Positions 34,674 through 42,972 of a DNA stretch of 64,000 nt are shown here, one piece after another; position 1 is the first letter of the stretch, and each line of letters starts with the position of its first letter. The stretch comes from UBA6115 sp050953005 (lineage in GTDB: Bacteria > Bacillota > Clostridia > Christensenellales > Aristaeellaceae): contig JBMNLV010000012.1 in assembly GCA_050953005.1 (NCBI GenBank), positions 62,001 to 126,000 of the forward strand, written 5' to 3'. Position numbers and translations under genes: made by a program. Under the pieces are notes generated by a model. That model did no database searches and had not been told where the DNA came from. It saw only the letters and a program-made list of their open reading frames with translations.

Positions 34674-36161
34674 TTACCGCCCCTTGTGGTACAGCCTGCG
34701 GCTCTGGTAAACCGGGTCGCAGGTCAGGTTGACGCCCAGGCGACGGAAGATCTTTTCATCCACGTCAGACAAAATCACGGAGGTGTGCACCTCGCAGCCC
34801 TTGAGCTGGGGCAGCTGCGACAGCGCCAGCGTGGCCTTTTCACTGGTGGCCGCGGTGATGGACAGGGCGACCAGCACCTCATCAGTGTGAAGCCGCGGGT
34901 TGGAGTTGCCCAGGTAGCTGAGCTTCAAATCCTGAATCGGCCCGATGACCTCGGGAGGGATCAGTTTTTCGTTGCGCGGAATATTCGCCAGCGCTTTGAG
35001 GCAGTTAAGCAGCAGCGCGCTGGAGGCGCCCAGCAGGCTGGAGGTTTTGCCGGTGACCAGGTCTCCGTTCGGCAGCTGGGCCGCAGCGGCCGGGGCGCCT
35101 GTGGCTTCAGCTCGCTTGCGGGCGGCCGCGATGACCGGGCGGTTGTCGTCGCTCAGGTTGAGCTGCTGCATCAGCATGCGCAGCTTGATAACCTCCTCTT
35201 CCTCCGCATGGCCGCGGCGCTGCTCCACCAGGGTGTTGTAAAGCCTGCGGATGACCTCCTGCCGCGCGGCCTCCTCCACCAGCGCCAGGTCGGTGATGCT
35301 GTTGCCCACCATGTTGACGCCCATGTCCGTGGGCGAGTGGTAGGGCATCTCACCCCAGATGCGCTCAAGGATGGCCCGGAGGATGGGAAAGACCTCGATA
35401 TCACGGTTGTAGTTGACCGCCTGGACGCCATAGGCCTCCAAATGGAAGGGATCAATCATGTTGACATCGCCCAGGTCCACGGTGGCGGCTTCATAGGCCA
35501 CGTTGACCGGGTGTCGCAGCGGCAGGTTCCAGATGGGGAAGGTCTCAAACTTGGCATACCCGGATTTGACGCCGCGCTGCATGTCCTGATACATCTGGGA
35601 CATGCATACAGCCATTTTGCCGCTGCCCGGGCCGGGCGCGGTCACCAGCACCAGGGGGCGGGTGGTGGCGATGTAGTCATTTTTGCCATAGCCCTTCTCC
35701 GACACCACCAGGGCGATGTCGGACGGGTAGCCCGGGATCGGGTAGTGCAGGGACACCTTGACGCCCAGGCTGCGCAGGCGCCGGCGGAAGGCGACAGCCT
35801 GATGCTGGCTGCCCCACTGGGTGATCACAACGTTTTCAACCAGCATGTCCGCCTCGCGGAAGGCGTCGATCAGCCGCAGCACTTCCTGGTCGTAGGTAAT
35901 GTCCAGATCCCCGCGCTTTTTGTTCTTTTCGATATCGTCCGCGCTGATGATGATGACGATCTCCGCCTGATCACGCAGCTGCGCCAGCATCTTGATCTTG
36001 CTGTCCGGCCTGAAGCCCGGCAGGACGCGCGCAGCATGGTTGTCGTCAAACAGCTTGCCGCCCAGCTCCAGATACAGCTTGCCGCCAAAGCGGTCCACCC
36101 GCTCGCGGATGCTTTCGGACTGGGTCTTGGTGTACAGTTCATGATCAAAGCCTGTGCGCAT
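34674..36161 (-). CDS. DUF1846 family protein
   Basis: A 495-residue soluble protein that matches the DUF1846 family over its length: FDHELYTKTQSESIRERVDR at the N-terminus, CISADDIEKNKKRGDLDITY-like IIISADDIEKNKKR, VLVTAPGPGSGKMAVCMSQM with a P-loop-like GPGSGK, FPIWNLPLRHPVNVAYEAAT and SPTDMGVNMVGNSI. The start at 36161 follows AAGGAGGGGG. Members are widespread in Firmicutes and have a fold with a Rossmann-like part, but the reaction is not known. A long open frame on the opposite strand (about 34686-36203) is a compositional shadow of this gene. Confidence 0.9.
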   Translation of the reverse strand: MRTGFDHELYTKTQSESIRERVDRFGGKLYLELGGKLFDDNHAARVLPGFRPDSKIKMLAQLRDQAEIVIIISADDIEKNKKRGDLDITYDQEVLRLIDAFREADMLVENVVITQWGSQHQAVAFRRRLRSLGVKVSLHYPIPGYPSDIALVVSEKGYGKNDYIATTRPLVLVTAPGPGSGKMAVCMSQMYQDMQRGVKSGYAKFETFPIWNLPLRHPVNVAYEAATVDLGDVNMIDPFHLEAYGVQAVNYNRDIEVFPILRAILERIWGEMPYHSPTDMGVNMVGNSITDLALVEEAARQEVIRRLYNTLVEQRRGHAEEEEVIKLRMLMQQLNLSDDNRPVIAAARKRAEATGAPAAAAQLPNGDLVTGKTSSLLGASSALLLNCLKALANIPRNEKLIPPEVIGPIQDLKLSYLGNSNPRLHTDEVLVALSITAATSEKATLALSQLPQLKGCEVHTSVILSDVDEKIFRRLGVNLTCDPVYQSRRLYHKGR

Positions 36162-36199
36162 ACCCCCTCCTTGACACAAAAGCATAAGGGCACCTGCCC

Positions 36200-37300
36200 C
36201 TGAAGATTTAAGGAATCGCTGATTAAGTCGCAAACAAGAGCCGTTTCATGGTAAAATCTTTTTAAGAAGACAAATATAACACAGAGGTGTTCAGGATGAA
36301 TCAACAAACCTTCAGCGATATTGAATACAGCGGAAGAGCCAGGATAACAAAACGAGAAGAGTTCCTGGATACCATGAACGAGATCATCCCCTGGGAGGAA
36401 TGGGTTGATTTGATTAAGCCCTTTTACTACAAAGGGAAACGGGGTCGTCCGCCTAAGGGGATAGAAAAAATGCTGCGGATGTACCTGCTTCAGGGTTGGT
36501 TCAACCTATCGGACGAAGGTGTGGAAGACGCAATCTACGACAGCTATGCAATGCGGAAGTTTATGGGCATCAATTTTATGGAGGAAGGCGTGCCGGATGC
36601 GACCACCCTGTTGAAGTTCAGGCGGATACTGGAAAACAGCGGGTTAGGCAAGGCAATGTTTGAGGGCATCGTCAAAGGACTGGAAAGTGCCGGACAGATC
36701 ATGCGTGGGGGGAGCATCGTGGACGCGACCATCATCAATGCGCCGTCCTCGACCAAGAATGAAAAGAAAGAACGGGATCCCGAAATGAAACAGACCATGA
36801 AAGGCAAGGAATGGAAGTTCGGGATGAAGGTTCATATCGGCGTAGATGCAGGCTCGGGCTATGTGACAGCGGTAGAGGGCAGCTCGGCGAATGTACATGA
36901 TGTGACAGTCGCGTCCAAGCTGCTGCGCCCGGATGACCATGTCATGTATGGGGACTCCGCCTACCTGGGACTTGAGAAGCGGGAAGAAATCGCGAACCAT
37001 CCGACCTTGTCAGGGATTGAGTGCCGTGTAAATCGTAGACCGGGAAATACATACAGAAAGTACGCCAACAATGGCCAGGCCTGGGAGAAAGTGATTGAGC
37101 GACAGAAATCGGCCGTTCGGTCGAAGGTAGAGTTTCCATTTCGATTCTTGAAGGTGCAATGTGGTTTCAGGAAGACCGTATACAAAGGAATAGCCAAAAT
37201 CTTAATAACTGCTTCTTATAGTATGCGATATTAAGCCCGTTTGCAATGTGTAAAGACGGAAGAAAGCAATTCCCGCGCCGCGATGAACGGCCAAAGTACA
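36200..37300 (+). mobile_element. IS5-type insertion sequence, ends uncertain
   Basis: One transposase gene plus its probable detached C-terminal codons. I found no matching terminal inverted repeats: the left flank (GGAATCGCTGATTAAG) has no complement on the right within 37235-37320, so the right end is probably decayed. Coordinates are approximate. It lies between DUF1846 and a broken anti-sigma gene. Confidence 0.4.
36296..37234 (+). CDS. IS5 family transposase with an altered C-terminus
   Basis: A 312-residue DDE transposase: SDIEYSGRARITKREEFLDT begins the N-terminal helix-turn-helix part, GVPDATTLLKFRRIL precedes the first catalytic Asp in GGSIVDATIINAPSS, KVHIGVDAGSG and VMYGDSAYLG give the second Asp, and EKVIERQKSAVRSKVEFPF gives the Glu region. 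The family usually goes on after YKGIAKN with a hydrophobic helix; here the frame reads GIAKILITASYSMRY and stops. A +1 frame just downstream (37236-37290) encodes FAMCKDGRKQFPR, which looks like the lost tail, so I infer one or more frameshifts. The start at 36296 is preceded by GAGGTG at some distance. Terminal inverted repeats could not be defined. Confidence 0.8.
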   Translation: MNQQTFSDIEYSGRARITKREEFLDTMNEIIPWEEWVDLIKPFYYKGKRGRPPKGIEKMLRMYLLQGWFNLSDEGVEDAIYDSYAMRKFMGINFMEEGVPDATTLLKFRRILENSGLGKAMFEGIVKGLESAGQIMRGGSIVDATIINAPSSTKNEKKERDPEMKQTMKGKEWKFGMKVHIGVDAGSGYVTAVEGSSANVHDVTVASKLLRPDDHVMYGDSAYLGLEKREEIANHPTLSGIECRVNRRPGNTYRKYANNGQAWEKVIERQKSAVRSKVEFPFRFLKVQCGFRKTVYKGIAKILITASYSMRY

Positions 37301-37311
37301 AAGGAACAGGA

Positions 37312-38538
37312 TTACCTGAAGCGGCACAACGCCCGGGTGAACATCTCTCCCGAGGGGGCGCGCAGGTAAACCTGCGCCCGGCCATTTTCAGGCAGGCGCG
37401 CCAGCAGCCCGTCAAGCAAATCGCCCGCGGGCGCGTCAGGCTGGCCACCCAGGGGCGCCTCCGGGCTGACCCACAGGCAAACCATCTCGCGCACCGGCTC
37501 CCGCGCCGGCAGGGACTTGAGCAGGCGGTTGACATACCAGGCAAACCATTGTTGCGGGAACATAGGCAAATTAACAGCCGTCTCATACTGCGCGCTCAGC
37601 GGCCATCAGCCGCCGCTGCGCCCAAAACAGCAGCCAGGCGGCATACAGGGAAAGCGGCGCAGACAAGGATCCAGCCCAGGTCCCGGAGCAGACTTTCATA
37701 GCTTATGGTGGAGAAGCCCCATTGACCATCAGTTGCCCGCCCAGGTAGGCCAGCGGCAGGCCCAGCAGGGCCTTGAGCGCGCGGAGCGCGCGGGGCTTTC
37801 TATAAAAGACGAACAGCAGCGCTGTCAGGAAAAGCGCCGCCGCCCCGACAGCCAGCGCGTAATAGGACAGCGCCAGGCGCGGCAGGGTCATGAAGCACGC
37901 CATCCGCAAGGCCGAAGGTCCGGGCCGTAGGTACGTGCACCGCCGGTTTCCCGGTTTTGACATAGTAAATGGAAGGCTCCCTGCCCTCAGACAGATCCAG
38001 GTGTGATCAGGCATCATGGGGCAGCTGGGCCCGTTCCCGCCCCGGCGGAGGGAATGCAGCGCTGCGGGGGGCGTGGACTGGACTGCGGTCAGCAGCGTAA
38101 TATACCATGCGAGCCCCTGAAGCACGCTGGAGGATGCGCGCTGCCAGTTCGATGGCTGAGCGTTCGCATTGGCGCGGCGGATGCCGATGACCAGCTGGTC
38201 GCCCTTCCTTGTGAAGGTAAATCCTCCGCGTCCCAGAGGCAGCTCCTGCCAGGCAGTGGCCTAGGCCAGGAAGGAAGCGGCCAGCGCCAGGATCAGGCAG
38301 GCTGCCAGCCCGACGGCCAGCCAGCGTGCGTTTTTTGATGCTTCGGCCAACAGCTGCCAGGAGGCCGGGGCAGATGGTTTGCGCCCCCAGGGCCTTCGCT
38401 CGCGAGCGTTTCCAGCTCCGCCCGGCACGCCGGGCAATGCGCCAGATGCGCTTCAACCAGGCGCCGGCTGGCATCACTGGCCAGGCCTTCCTGATACAGG
38501 GGGAGCAAGTCGGTGATAATCGCGCAGTCAGTGTTCAT
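37312..38538 (-). pseudogene. Multiply frameshifted anti-sigma-like membrane protein
   Basis: The first part (38538 down to about 38360) is an intact zinc-finger anti-sigma start: TDLLPLYQEGLASDASRRL with HLAHCPACRAEL, a normal H-x3-C-x2-C site. It overlaps the sigma factor stop by ATGA. After this the protein continues only by changing frame: a membrane helix (ARWLAVGLAACLILALAASF) ends at a TAG (38261-38263), then ELPLGRGGFTFTRKGDQLVI, then LDLSEGREPSIYYVKTGKPA near 37930-38000, then two further helices (YYALAVGAAALFL, GLPLAYLGGQ), AAWLLFWAQRRLMAAERA and finally YETAVNLPMFPQQWFAWYVN to a stop at 37312. At least five frame changes and one stop are needed. Either a decayed gene or local sequence errors. 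Confidence 0.7.
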
Positions 38539-39032
38539 TCTGTTCCTCCAATTTTCCCCTCCAGTTGTTTGCGGGCGCGGTGGTAGACCACACAGGCCCA
38601 GTTCTCATCCTTGCCATACAGCGTGGCAATCCGGCGAAAGGACAACCCCTGCACCGCGCGCAGAAAGACGATCTGCCGGGCAGGCTCCGGCAGCCGCCCA
38701 GCCAGTTCAAGCGCGCGCTCCTGCTCATCCCGGCTGGCTGTCAGGGCGGCAGGATCCGGGGCATCGCCGGGCTCAGGCACCTGCGGCACCGGGATGACGC
38801 GGCCCTGCTTGCGCAGGCAGCTCAGATAGCTGTTGCGGGCGATGCGGCACAGCCAGGTGCGCATCTCACACTCGCCACGAAAGCGGTGAACGGCAGCCAG
38901 CGCCTTGAAGAAGGTGTCCTGGCTCAAATCCTCGGCCAGCGGCGCCCGGGCGCCCAGGCTTAACAAATATCGGTAGACATCCCGGAAATAGGCCTGGTAA
39001 ACCGCCTCAAAGCCTGCTGTAGTACCGGACAA
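38535..39032 (-). CDS. ECF-type RNA polymerase sigma factor
   Basis: A 165-residue sigma-70 family factor of the extracytoplasmic-function type. Region 2 is YQAYFRDVYRYLLSLGARAP followed by AEDLSQDTFFKALAAVHRFR and WLCRIARNSYLSCLRKQ; region 4 is LPEPARQIVFLRAVQGLSF with RRIATLYGKDENWACVVYHR. I place the start at a TTG at 39032, preceded by GGGGGTG at five bases; a TTG 17 codons upstream has no site. The stop overlaps the anti-sigma start (ATGA), the normal layout of a sigma/anti-sigma pair. Because the anti-sigma gene is broken, this factor could be unrestrained if the damage is real. Confidence 0.87.
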   Translation of the reverse strand: MSGTTAGFEAVYQAYFRDVYRYLLSLGARAPLAEDLSQDTFFKALAAVHRFRGECEMRTWLCRIARNSYLSCLRKQGRVIPVPQVPEPGDAPDPAALTASRDEQERALELAGRLPEPARQIVFLRAVQGLSFRRIATLYGKDENWACVVYHRARKQLEGKIGGTE

Positions 39033-39145
39033 ATCTTCACCCCCTTCACCTGAACTGACACACAAAGAGGAACAATCTGACAATTATCCGAAAAATCTTT
39101 CAAACCGTATGGATAAAGCATACCAAAATTCAATCCGGCCGCAAA

Positions 39146-39180
39146 ACAACGGGCCCCGCTGACCCGCGGGGCCTTGTTGT
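39146..39180 (-). terminator. Terminator of the coiled-coil gene
   Basis: On the minus strand GGCCCCGCGGGTCAGCGGGGCC folds into a strong stem, followed by CGTTGTTTTG. It is about 185 bases after the coiled-coil gene stop. Confidence 0.65.
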
Positions 39181-39182
39181 AC

Positions 39183-39220
39183 GAAATAGCTGATGATCCG
39201 TCGTTATCAGCGGCTATTTC
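39183..39220. repeat. Inverted repeat next to the terminator
   Basis: GAAATAGC (39183-39190) and GCTATTTC (39213-39220) are perfect complements, with TGAT and ATCA extending the stem part of the way. The remaining bases of the 39033-39364 interval show no gene. Function unknown; possibly part of the 3' end structure. Confidence 0.5.
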
Positions 39221-39364
39221 AGGAGGGCCGGGAAATCTCCCATTTTCACGGCAACAGAAATCCTGAGCTCCTTAATTATCCGGAGCCCAGGTATGGCCGG
39301 CCTCAAGGCCTACAGCGTGCCCGCTGCCAATGGCAGCCACCGGCTCGCTGGCAGTTTCCCCGGC

Positions 39365-40990
39365 CTACGGATTCTTGATGCCCGCGGCTTCCAGCGCGAC
39401 CTTGACCGCGTCCATGATGCCCTTGCTGGTCCAGGTGGCGTTGGTTACAGCGTCCACTTCCACCGCATTCTTTTCCACGATGGCTGCGGGCACGGCTTCA
39501 AGCGCTGTAGTTACTGCTTCCATCATGCTGGTCTCGCCGTGTTTATCAACAACGACTGCGGTGATTTTGCCATCCACCAGCGTCACGGTAACCTTGATAA
39601 CAGTGGAGAAACCCATGGCTTCGCCGGTGAAAGTGCCGTTGATCAGCACGCAAAACCTGTTTTCCAGCTCAGCCTTGGCGGCCTCCAGCTCACCAACCTT
39701 GGTTTCCAGCTCAACCTTGGCAGTCTGCAGCACGCTGATCTCATTTTCCTTATTGACAAGCTCAGCCTCGGCCAGAGCCTTGGCCTGATTCAGCGTATCC
39801 ACCTCCGTCTGCAGCGCTTCCAGTTGGGTTTCCGCAGCCGCGTTGGCCGTCATCGCGTCGGATATGTCCTGAGTCAGCGCGGCCACCCGCGGCTCCAGCT
39901 CGCCAACCTTGGTTTCCAGCTCAGCTTTGGCAGCTTCCAGCTCAACAAGCTTGGCTTCCAGCTCGGTCTTGGCGGTTTCCAGGCCGCTCACATTAGTCTC
40001 CAGCTCGGCCTTGGCAGTCTCCAAGCCGCTTACCTTGGTCTCAAGCTCAGCCTTGGCAGTCTCAAGGCTGCTTACCTTGGTCTCCAACTCGGCTTTTACA
40101 GCCTCAAGGCCGCTTACTTTGGTCTCAAGCTCAGCTTTGGCAGTCTCCAGCTCGGATTTCGCGGTCTCAAGCTCGCTTACCTTGGTCTCAAGCTCAGCCT
40201 TGACGGCCTCAAGGCCGCTTGCTTTGGTCTCAAGCTCAGCTTTGACAGCCTCAAGGCCGCTCACATTTGTCTCCAGCTCGGCCTTGGCAGCCTCCAGGCT
40301 ACTTACCTTGGTCTCAAGCTCAGCCTTGGCAGTCTCAAGGCTGCTTACCTTGGTCTCCAACTCGGCTTTTACAGCCTCAAGGCCGCTTACTTTGGTCTCA
40401 AGCTCAGCCTTGGCAGCCTCCAGGTTGCTTGACTTAGTCTCAAGCTCGGCCTTGGCAGTCTCCAGCTCGGCTTTCGCGGTCTCAAGCTCGCTTGCCTTGG
40501 TCTCAAGCTCAGCCTTGACGGCCTCCAGGCCGCTTACCTTGGTCTCAAGCTCAGCCTTGACAGTCTCCAGGTTGCTTGACTTGGTCTCAAGCTCGGCTTT
40601 TACTGCCTCCAGGCCGCTTACCTTGGTCTCAAGCTCAGCCTTGGCAGCCTCCAGGTTGCCTGACTTGGTCTCAAGCTCGGCCTTGGCAGTCTCAAGCTCA
40701 GCTTTCGCGGTCTCCAGCTCGCTTACCTGGGTCTCCAGCTCGGCTTTCGCGGCTTCACCTTCGCCTGTCTTGGTTTCCAGCTCGGCCTTGGCGGTTTCCA
40801 ATTCGCTTACTTTAGTCTCCAGTTCGGCTTTCGCTGCCTCCAAGCCTTCAACCTTGGTTTTCAGCTCAGCCTTGATTGTTTCCAGACCGGCGAGTTCCTC
40901 TTTGACCGTGTTGTTGCTGTTGACCAGAACGCCGATGCCCACGGCAGCAGCCACCACCACAATCGCCAACAGAATGCTTAGTTTTTTCAT
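39365..40990 (-). CDS. Exported heptad-repeat coiled coil with FMN-binding domain
   Basis: A 541-residue protein. The start at 40990 follows GGAGGAGAGG and gives an N-terminal helix (LSILLAIVVVAAAVGIGVLV) that anchors or exports it. Residues ~35-430 are almost pure coiled coil built from 7- and 14-residue units such as ELETAKA and ELETKVSGLEAVKA, with Leu and Ala/Val at heptad a/d positions and Glu/Lys at e/g. The last ~90 residues are an FMN_bind domain (GTFTGEAMGFSTVIKVTVTL, then VDAVTNATWTSKGIMDAV, where the Thr of the AVTNAT motif can carry covalent FMN). Such a rod would hold a flavin redox domain well away from the membrane. FMN attachment needs an ApbE enzyme not seen here. Confidence 0.85.
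   Translation of the reverse strand: MKKLSILLAIVVVAAAVGIGVLVNSNNTVKEELAGLETIKAELKTKVEGLEAAKAELETKVSELETAKAELETKTGEGEAAKAELETQVSELETAKAELETAKAELETKSGNLEAAKAELETKVSGLEAVKAELETKSSNLETVKAELETKVSGLEAVKAELETKASELETAKAELETAKAELETKSSNLEAAKAELETKVSGLEAVKAELETKVSSLETAKAELETKVSSLEAAKAELETNVSGLEAVKAELETKASGLEAVKAELETKVSELETAKSELETAKAELETKVSGLEAVKAELETKVSSLETAKAELETKVSGLETAKAELETNVSGLETAKTELEAKLVELEAAKAELETKVGELEPRVAALTQDISDAMTANAAAETQLEALQTEVDTLNQAKALAEAELVNKENEISVLQTAKVELETKVGELEAAKAELENRFCVLINGTFTGEAMGFSTVIKVTVTLVDGKITAVVVDKHGETSMMEAVTTALEAVPAAIVEKNAVEVDAVTNATWTSKGIMDAVKVALEAAGIKNP
39890..40860. repeat. Tandem 21/42-base repeat array inside the coiled-coil gene
   Basis: The heptad units are also nucleotide repeats: TTGGTCTCAAGCTCAGCC and close variants recur at 21- or 42-base spacing more than twenty times. 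Copies differ mainly at third positions and at the SGLEA/SNLEA/SSLET choice. The array should expand and contract by slippage or recombination without changing the heptad register. Confidence 0.85.
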
Positions 40991-41017
40991 TGCCTCTCCT
41001 CCATACTCGGTCATGCG

Positions 41018-41359
41018 TCAACCCAGCAGCTCCTTGAGCCCCGCCTCATCAAATCCGGCCATCACCTTGTTGTCACAGCGGATGATGGGTGAGCGCAGCA
41101 AGCGCGGGTTGTCCAGTACATAGTCGATGATGCTCTGGGTTGAATTGGTGTACGCAACAGGATGTGATTGAACCTTGGTGTCCGTTAGATCCAGAATCCC
41201 GCGGGCGGACAGGCCGCGAACAAACAGCTCCACCTCCTTCCTTCCCAAACGGTGTTTTGACAAGTCAACCGATTGGTAGGGGATGCGCCGTTCCTTTAAA
41301 TAGCGCTCCGCCTTTTGTGTATCAAAGTTGCGCTTGTGCCAATAAATTTGAATGCTCAT
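41018..41359 (-). CDS. ArsC/Spx-like protein lacking the active-site cysteine
   Basis: A 113-residue thioredoxin-fold protein of the ArsC/Spx family: IQIYWHKRNFDTQKAERYL at the N-terminus, RRIPYQSVDLSKHRLGRKEV, and RLLRSPIIRCDNKVMAGFDE near the end, where RSPII matches the LLRRPII motif and the Arg after it. The N-terminal CxxC or CxxS site is replaced by WHKRN, so it cannot act as an arsenate reductase or as a redox-switched Spx. It may bind a partner, as Spx binds the RNA polymerase alpha subunit, or use another chemistry. Its ATG overlaps the rsfS stop by ATGA and the next gene follows at 40990. Confidence 0.85.
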   Translation of the reverse strand: MSIQIYWHKRNFDTQKAERYLKERRIPYQSVDLSKHRLGRKEVELFVRGLSARGILDLTDTKVQSHPVAYTNSTQSIIDYVLDNPRLLRSPIIRCDNKVMAGFDEAGLKELLG

Positions 41360-41730
41360 GCCCCTGAAACTTCCGCCTGCTCAAGAAAAGGCAGCGCCAC
41401 GCGGTTTTGCCCGTCCTCCCACAAGCGCTCCAGACGGTAGAAGGCACGCGTATCCTGTTTGAAAATATGCACAATCACACTGGCGTAATCCATCACGATC
41501 CAGGTTCCGTCGTTCTTGCCTTCCACCCGGCGGGGCTCAATTCCCTTCTGCGCCAGGTGCTCATCCAGGTGGTCGCAAAGCGCACGCGCCTGGATCGCAT
41601 TATGCGCGCTGGCGATAACCAGATAATCCGCCAGCACGGTCAGGTGCGCGACCCTGAGTGCAACAAGGTCCTGCGCCTTCTTGTCATAAAGCAGTTTGGC
41701 AATCGTCGAAACCAGGTTCTCTTCTGCCAT
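41356..41730 (-). CDS. rsfS: Ribosome silencing factor RsfS
   Basis: A 124-residue protein (formerly YbeB/DUF143) that binds L14 on the large subunit and blocks joining of the subunits when nutrients are short. The start at 41730 follows AAGGAGGATTT. Family motifs are LLYDKKAQDLVALRV, DYLVIASAHNAIQARALCDH (the usual DYFVIATG-type strand) and GTWIVMDYASVIVHIF. It lies 47 bases after the nadD-yqeK stop, an order conserved in Firmicutes, and overlaps the ArsC-like gene by ATGA. Confidence 0.95.
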   Translation of the reverse strand: MAEENLVSTIAKLLYDKKAQDLVALRVAHLTVLADYLVIASAHNAIQARALCDHLDEHLAQKGIEPRRVEGKNDGTWIVMDYASVIVHIFKQDTRAFYRLERLWEDGQNRVALPFLEQAEVSGA

Positions 41731-41777
41731 GATAAATCCTCCTTCTTTTGTGTATTGACCGCAGCCGTTTCCGGCTG

Positions 41778-42941
41778 TCAATATGCCTTGTCTTCCTCCA
41801 CCGGATACCTGAGCCGCGCGCGTAAATCCGCGACAGCCATCAGCGACAGCGGGCTTTCCGACAGCCCCTTTGTTTTGACAAATTCCTGAGTCCCCGCCAA
41901 AGAGGTCAGCGCAGCCAGGCGCAAATCCTCCTGTGCCTGCCCGCGCACCAGTTCCAGCCCGGGATATTTGCGGGTGGGCTCGATCGCGTCCGCCACAAAA
42001 ATCGCCAGCTCCAGCGCGTTCATGCCTGCGCGCCCGGTGGTGTGGTAACGGATCGCGTTGAGGATGTGCGTATCCGAGACATGGTAGCGCATGCGCGCGA
42101 TCTGCGCGCCCACCGGCCCATGCAGGAGGGCGTTGCTGCCCATGGCCTGCGCGTCACAGGGCAAACGCGCCTGCCGGGCGATGGCCTGCAGCCGGCCCAG
42201 CTCCATATCTTTCGCGCAATCATGCAGGATGCCTGCCACGCCTGCCTTTTGCATAGGCAAACCGTGCAACCGCGCCAGGCGAACCGCTGTCTGGCGCGCC
42301 CCCTGAGAATGCAGCAGGCGGGATGGGGACACCGCCTGGCGCACCATGCGCTCATAGTCCGGCTGGTACAGGCCGTTGGACGCGATGAATTCGGCCACCC
42401 GGGGCAAAAGCTTTCCCGGGGCATCCGACAGCAGGCGCAGCTGCGCACGTATCTGCCCTGAGGACATCGTCACCTGCGCCGCGGGAACCAGCGTCACGCG
42501 GGCGCCGTGGAAGCGCAGGGTCCCGCACAGCGCGGGAGCATCATAGCCCACACGCGGATAGACGGCAAAACTGCACATCGTCATCAGCTGCCCGGCGTCC
42601 TTCCAGCCGGGAATATCCCGCAGCTTGTTCGCGCCGATGATATAAATGAGTTCAGCGTCCGGGTAACGCCGCCGCAACTCCCCCACGATGTCCACGGCAT
42701 GGCGCGGTTGCGGCTGAAGATCGATCCCGCTCAATACCAATTCCGGATGCCCGGCGATGGTCAGGCGGATCATCTCACAACGATGCTCCGCAGACGCGTC
42801 CGCCTGGCGGATCAGCGGTTTGCCGGAAGGCACAAAGAGCACCCTTTCCAGCTGCAGCGCCTGCAGACAAGCCTGCGCCGCCTGCAGATGCCCGATATGC
42901 ACAGGATCAAAGGTGCCACAAAATATACCAATCCGGCGCAC
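41778..42941 (-). CDS. nadD: Fused nicotinate-nucleotide adenylyltransferase and YqeK-type HD hydrolase
   Basis: A 387-residue fusion. Residues 1-190 are NadD, which makes deamido-NAD from nicotinate mononucleotide and ATP: IGIFCGTFDPVHIGHL holds the HIGH motif, YIIGANKLRDIPGWKD and MSSGQIRAQL the second nucleotide motif. Residues ~195-380 are an HD domain of the YqeK type, which hydrolyses Ap4A: H211 in RLLHSQGAR, H240-D241 in ILHDCAKDME, ALLHGPVGA and IRYHTTGRAGM. I start at GTG 42941: AAGGAG lies six bases upstream, and a TATAAT at 42973-42978 shows that earlier ATGs are not transcribed. In most Firmicutes nadD and yqeK are separate neighbours, so a joined gene is notable. Confidence 0.92.
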   Translation of the reverse strand: MRRIGIFCGTFDPVHIGHLQAAQACLQALQLERVLFVPSGKPLIRQADASAEHRCEMIRLTIAGHPELVLSGIDLQPQPRHAVDIVGELRRRYPDAELIYIIGANKLRDIPGWKDAGQLMTMCSFAVYPRVGYDAPALCGTLRFHGARVTLVPAAQVTMSSGQIRAQLRLLSDAPGKLLPRVAEFIASNGLYQPDYERMVRQAVSPSRLLHSQGARQTAVRLARLHGLPMQKAGVAGILHDCAKDMELGRLQAIARQARLPCDAQAMGSNALLHGPVGAQIARMRYHVSDTHILNAIRYHTTGRAGMNALELAIFVADAIEPTRKYPGLELVRGQAQEDLRLAALTSLAGTQEFVKTKGLSESPLSLMAVADLRARLRYPVEEDKAY

Positions 42942-42972
42942 GGCATGCTCCTTGGCTTCTACTTGCATGTTC

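Noticed and set aside
34686..36203. 505-codon open frame on the plus strand
   Set aside because: It mirrors the DUF1846 gene, has an Arg/Gln/Gly-rich composition and no ribosome binding site; high G+C at third positions keeps the antisense frame open.
39293..40432. 379-codon plus-strand frame with LGLKLSLGSL repeats
   Set aside because: It is the complement of the heptad repeats of the coiled-coil gene and has no start signal.
39890..40860. Regular short repeats that could be taken for a CRISPR array
   Set aside because: The 21/42-base units are in frame, encode coiled-coil heptads and have no unique spacers; no cas gene is near.
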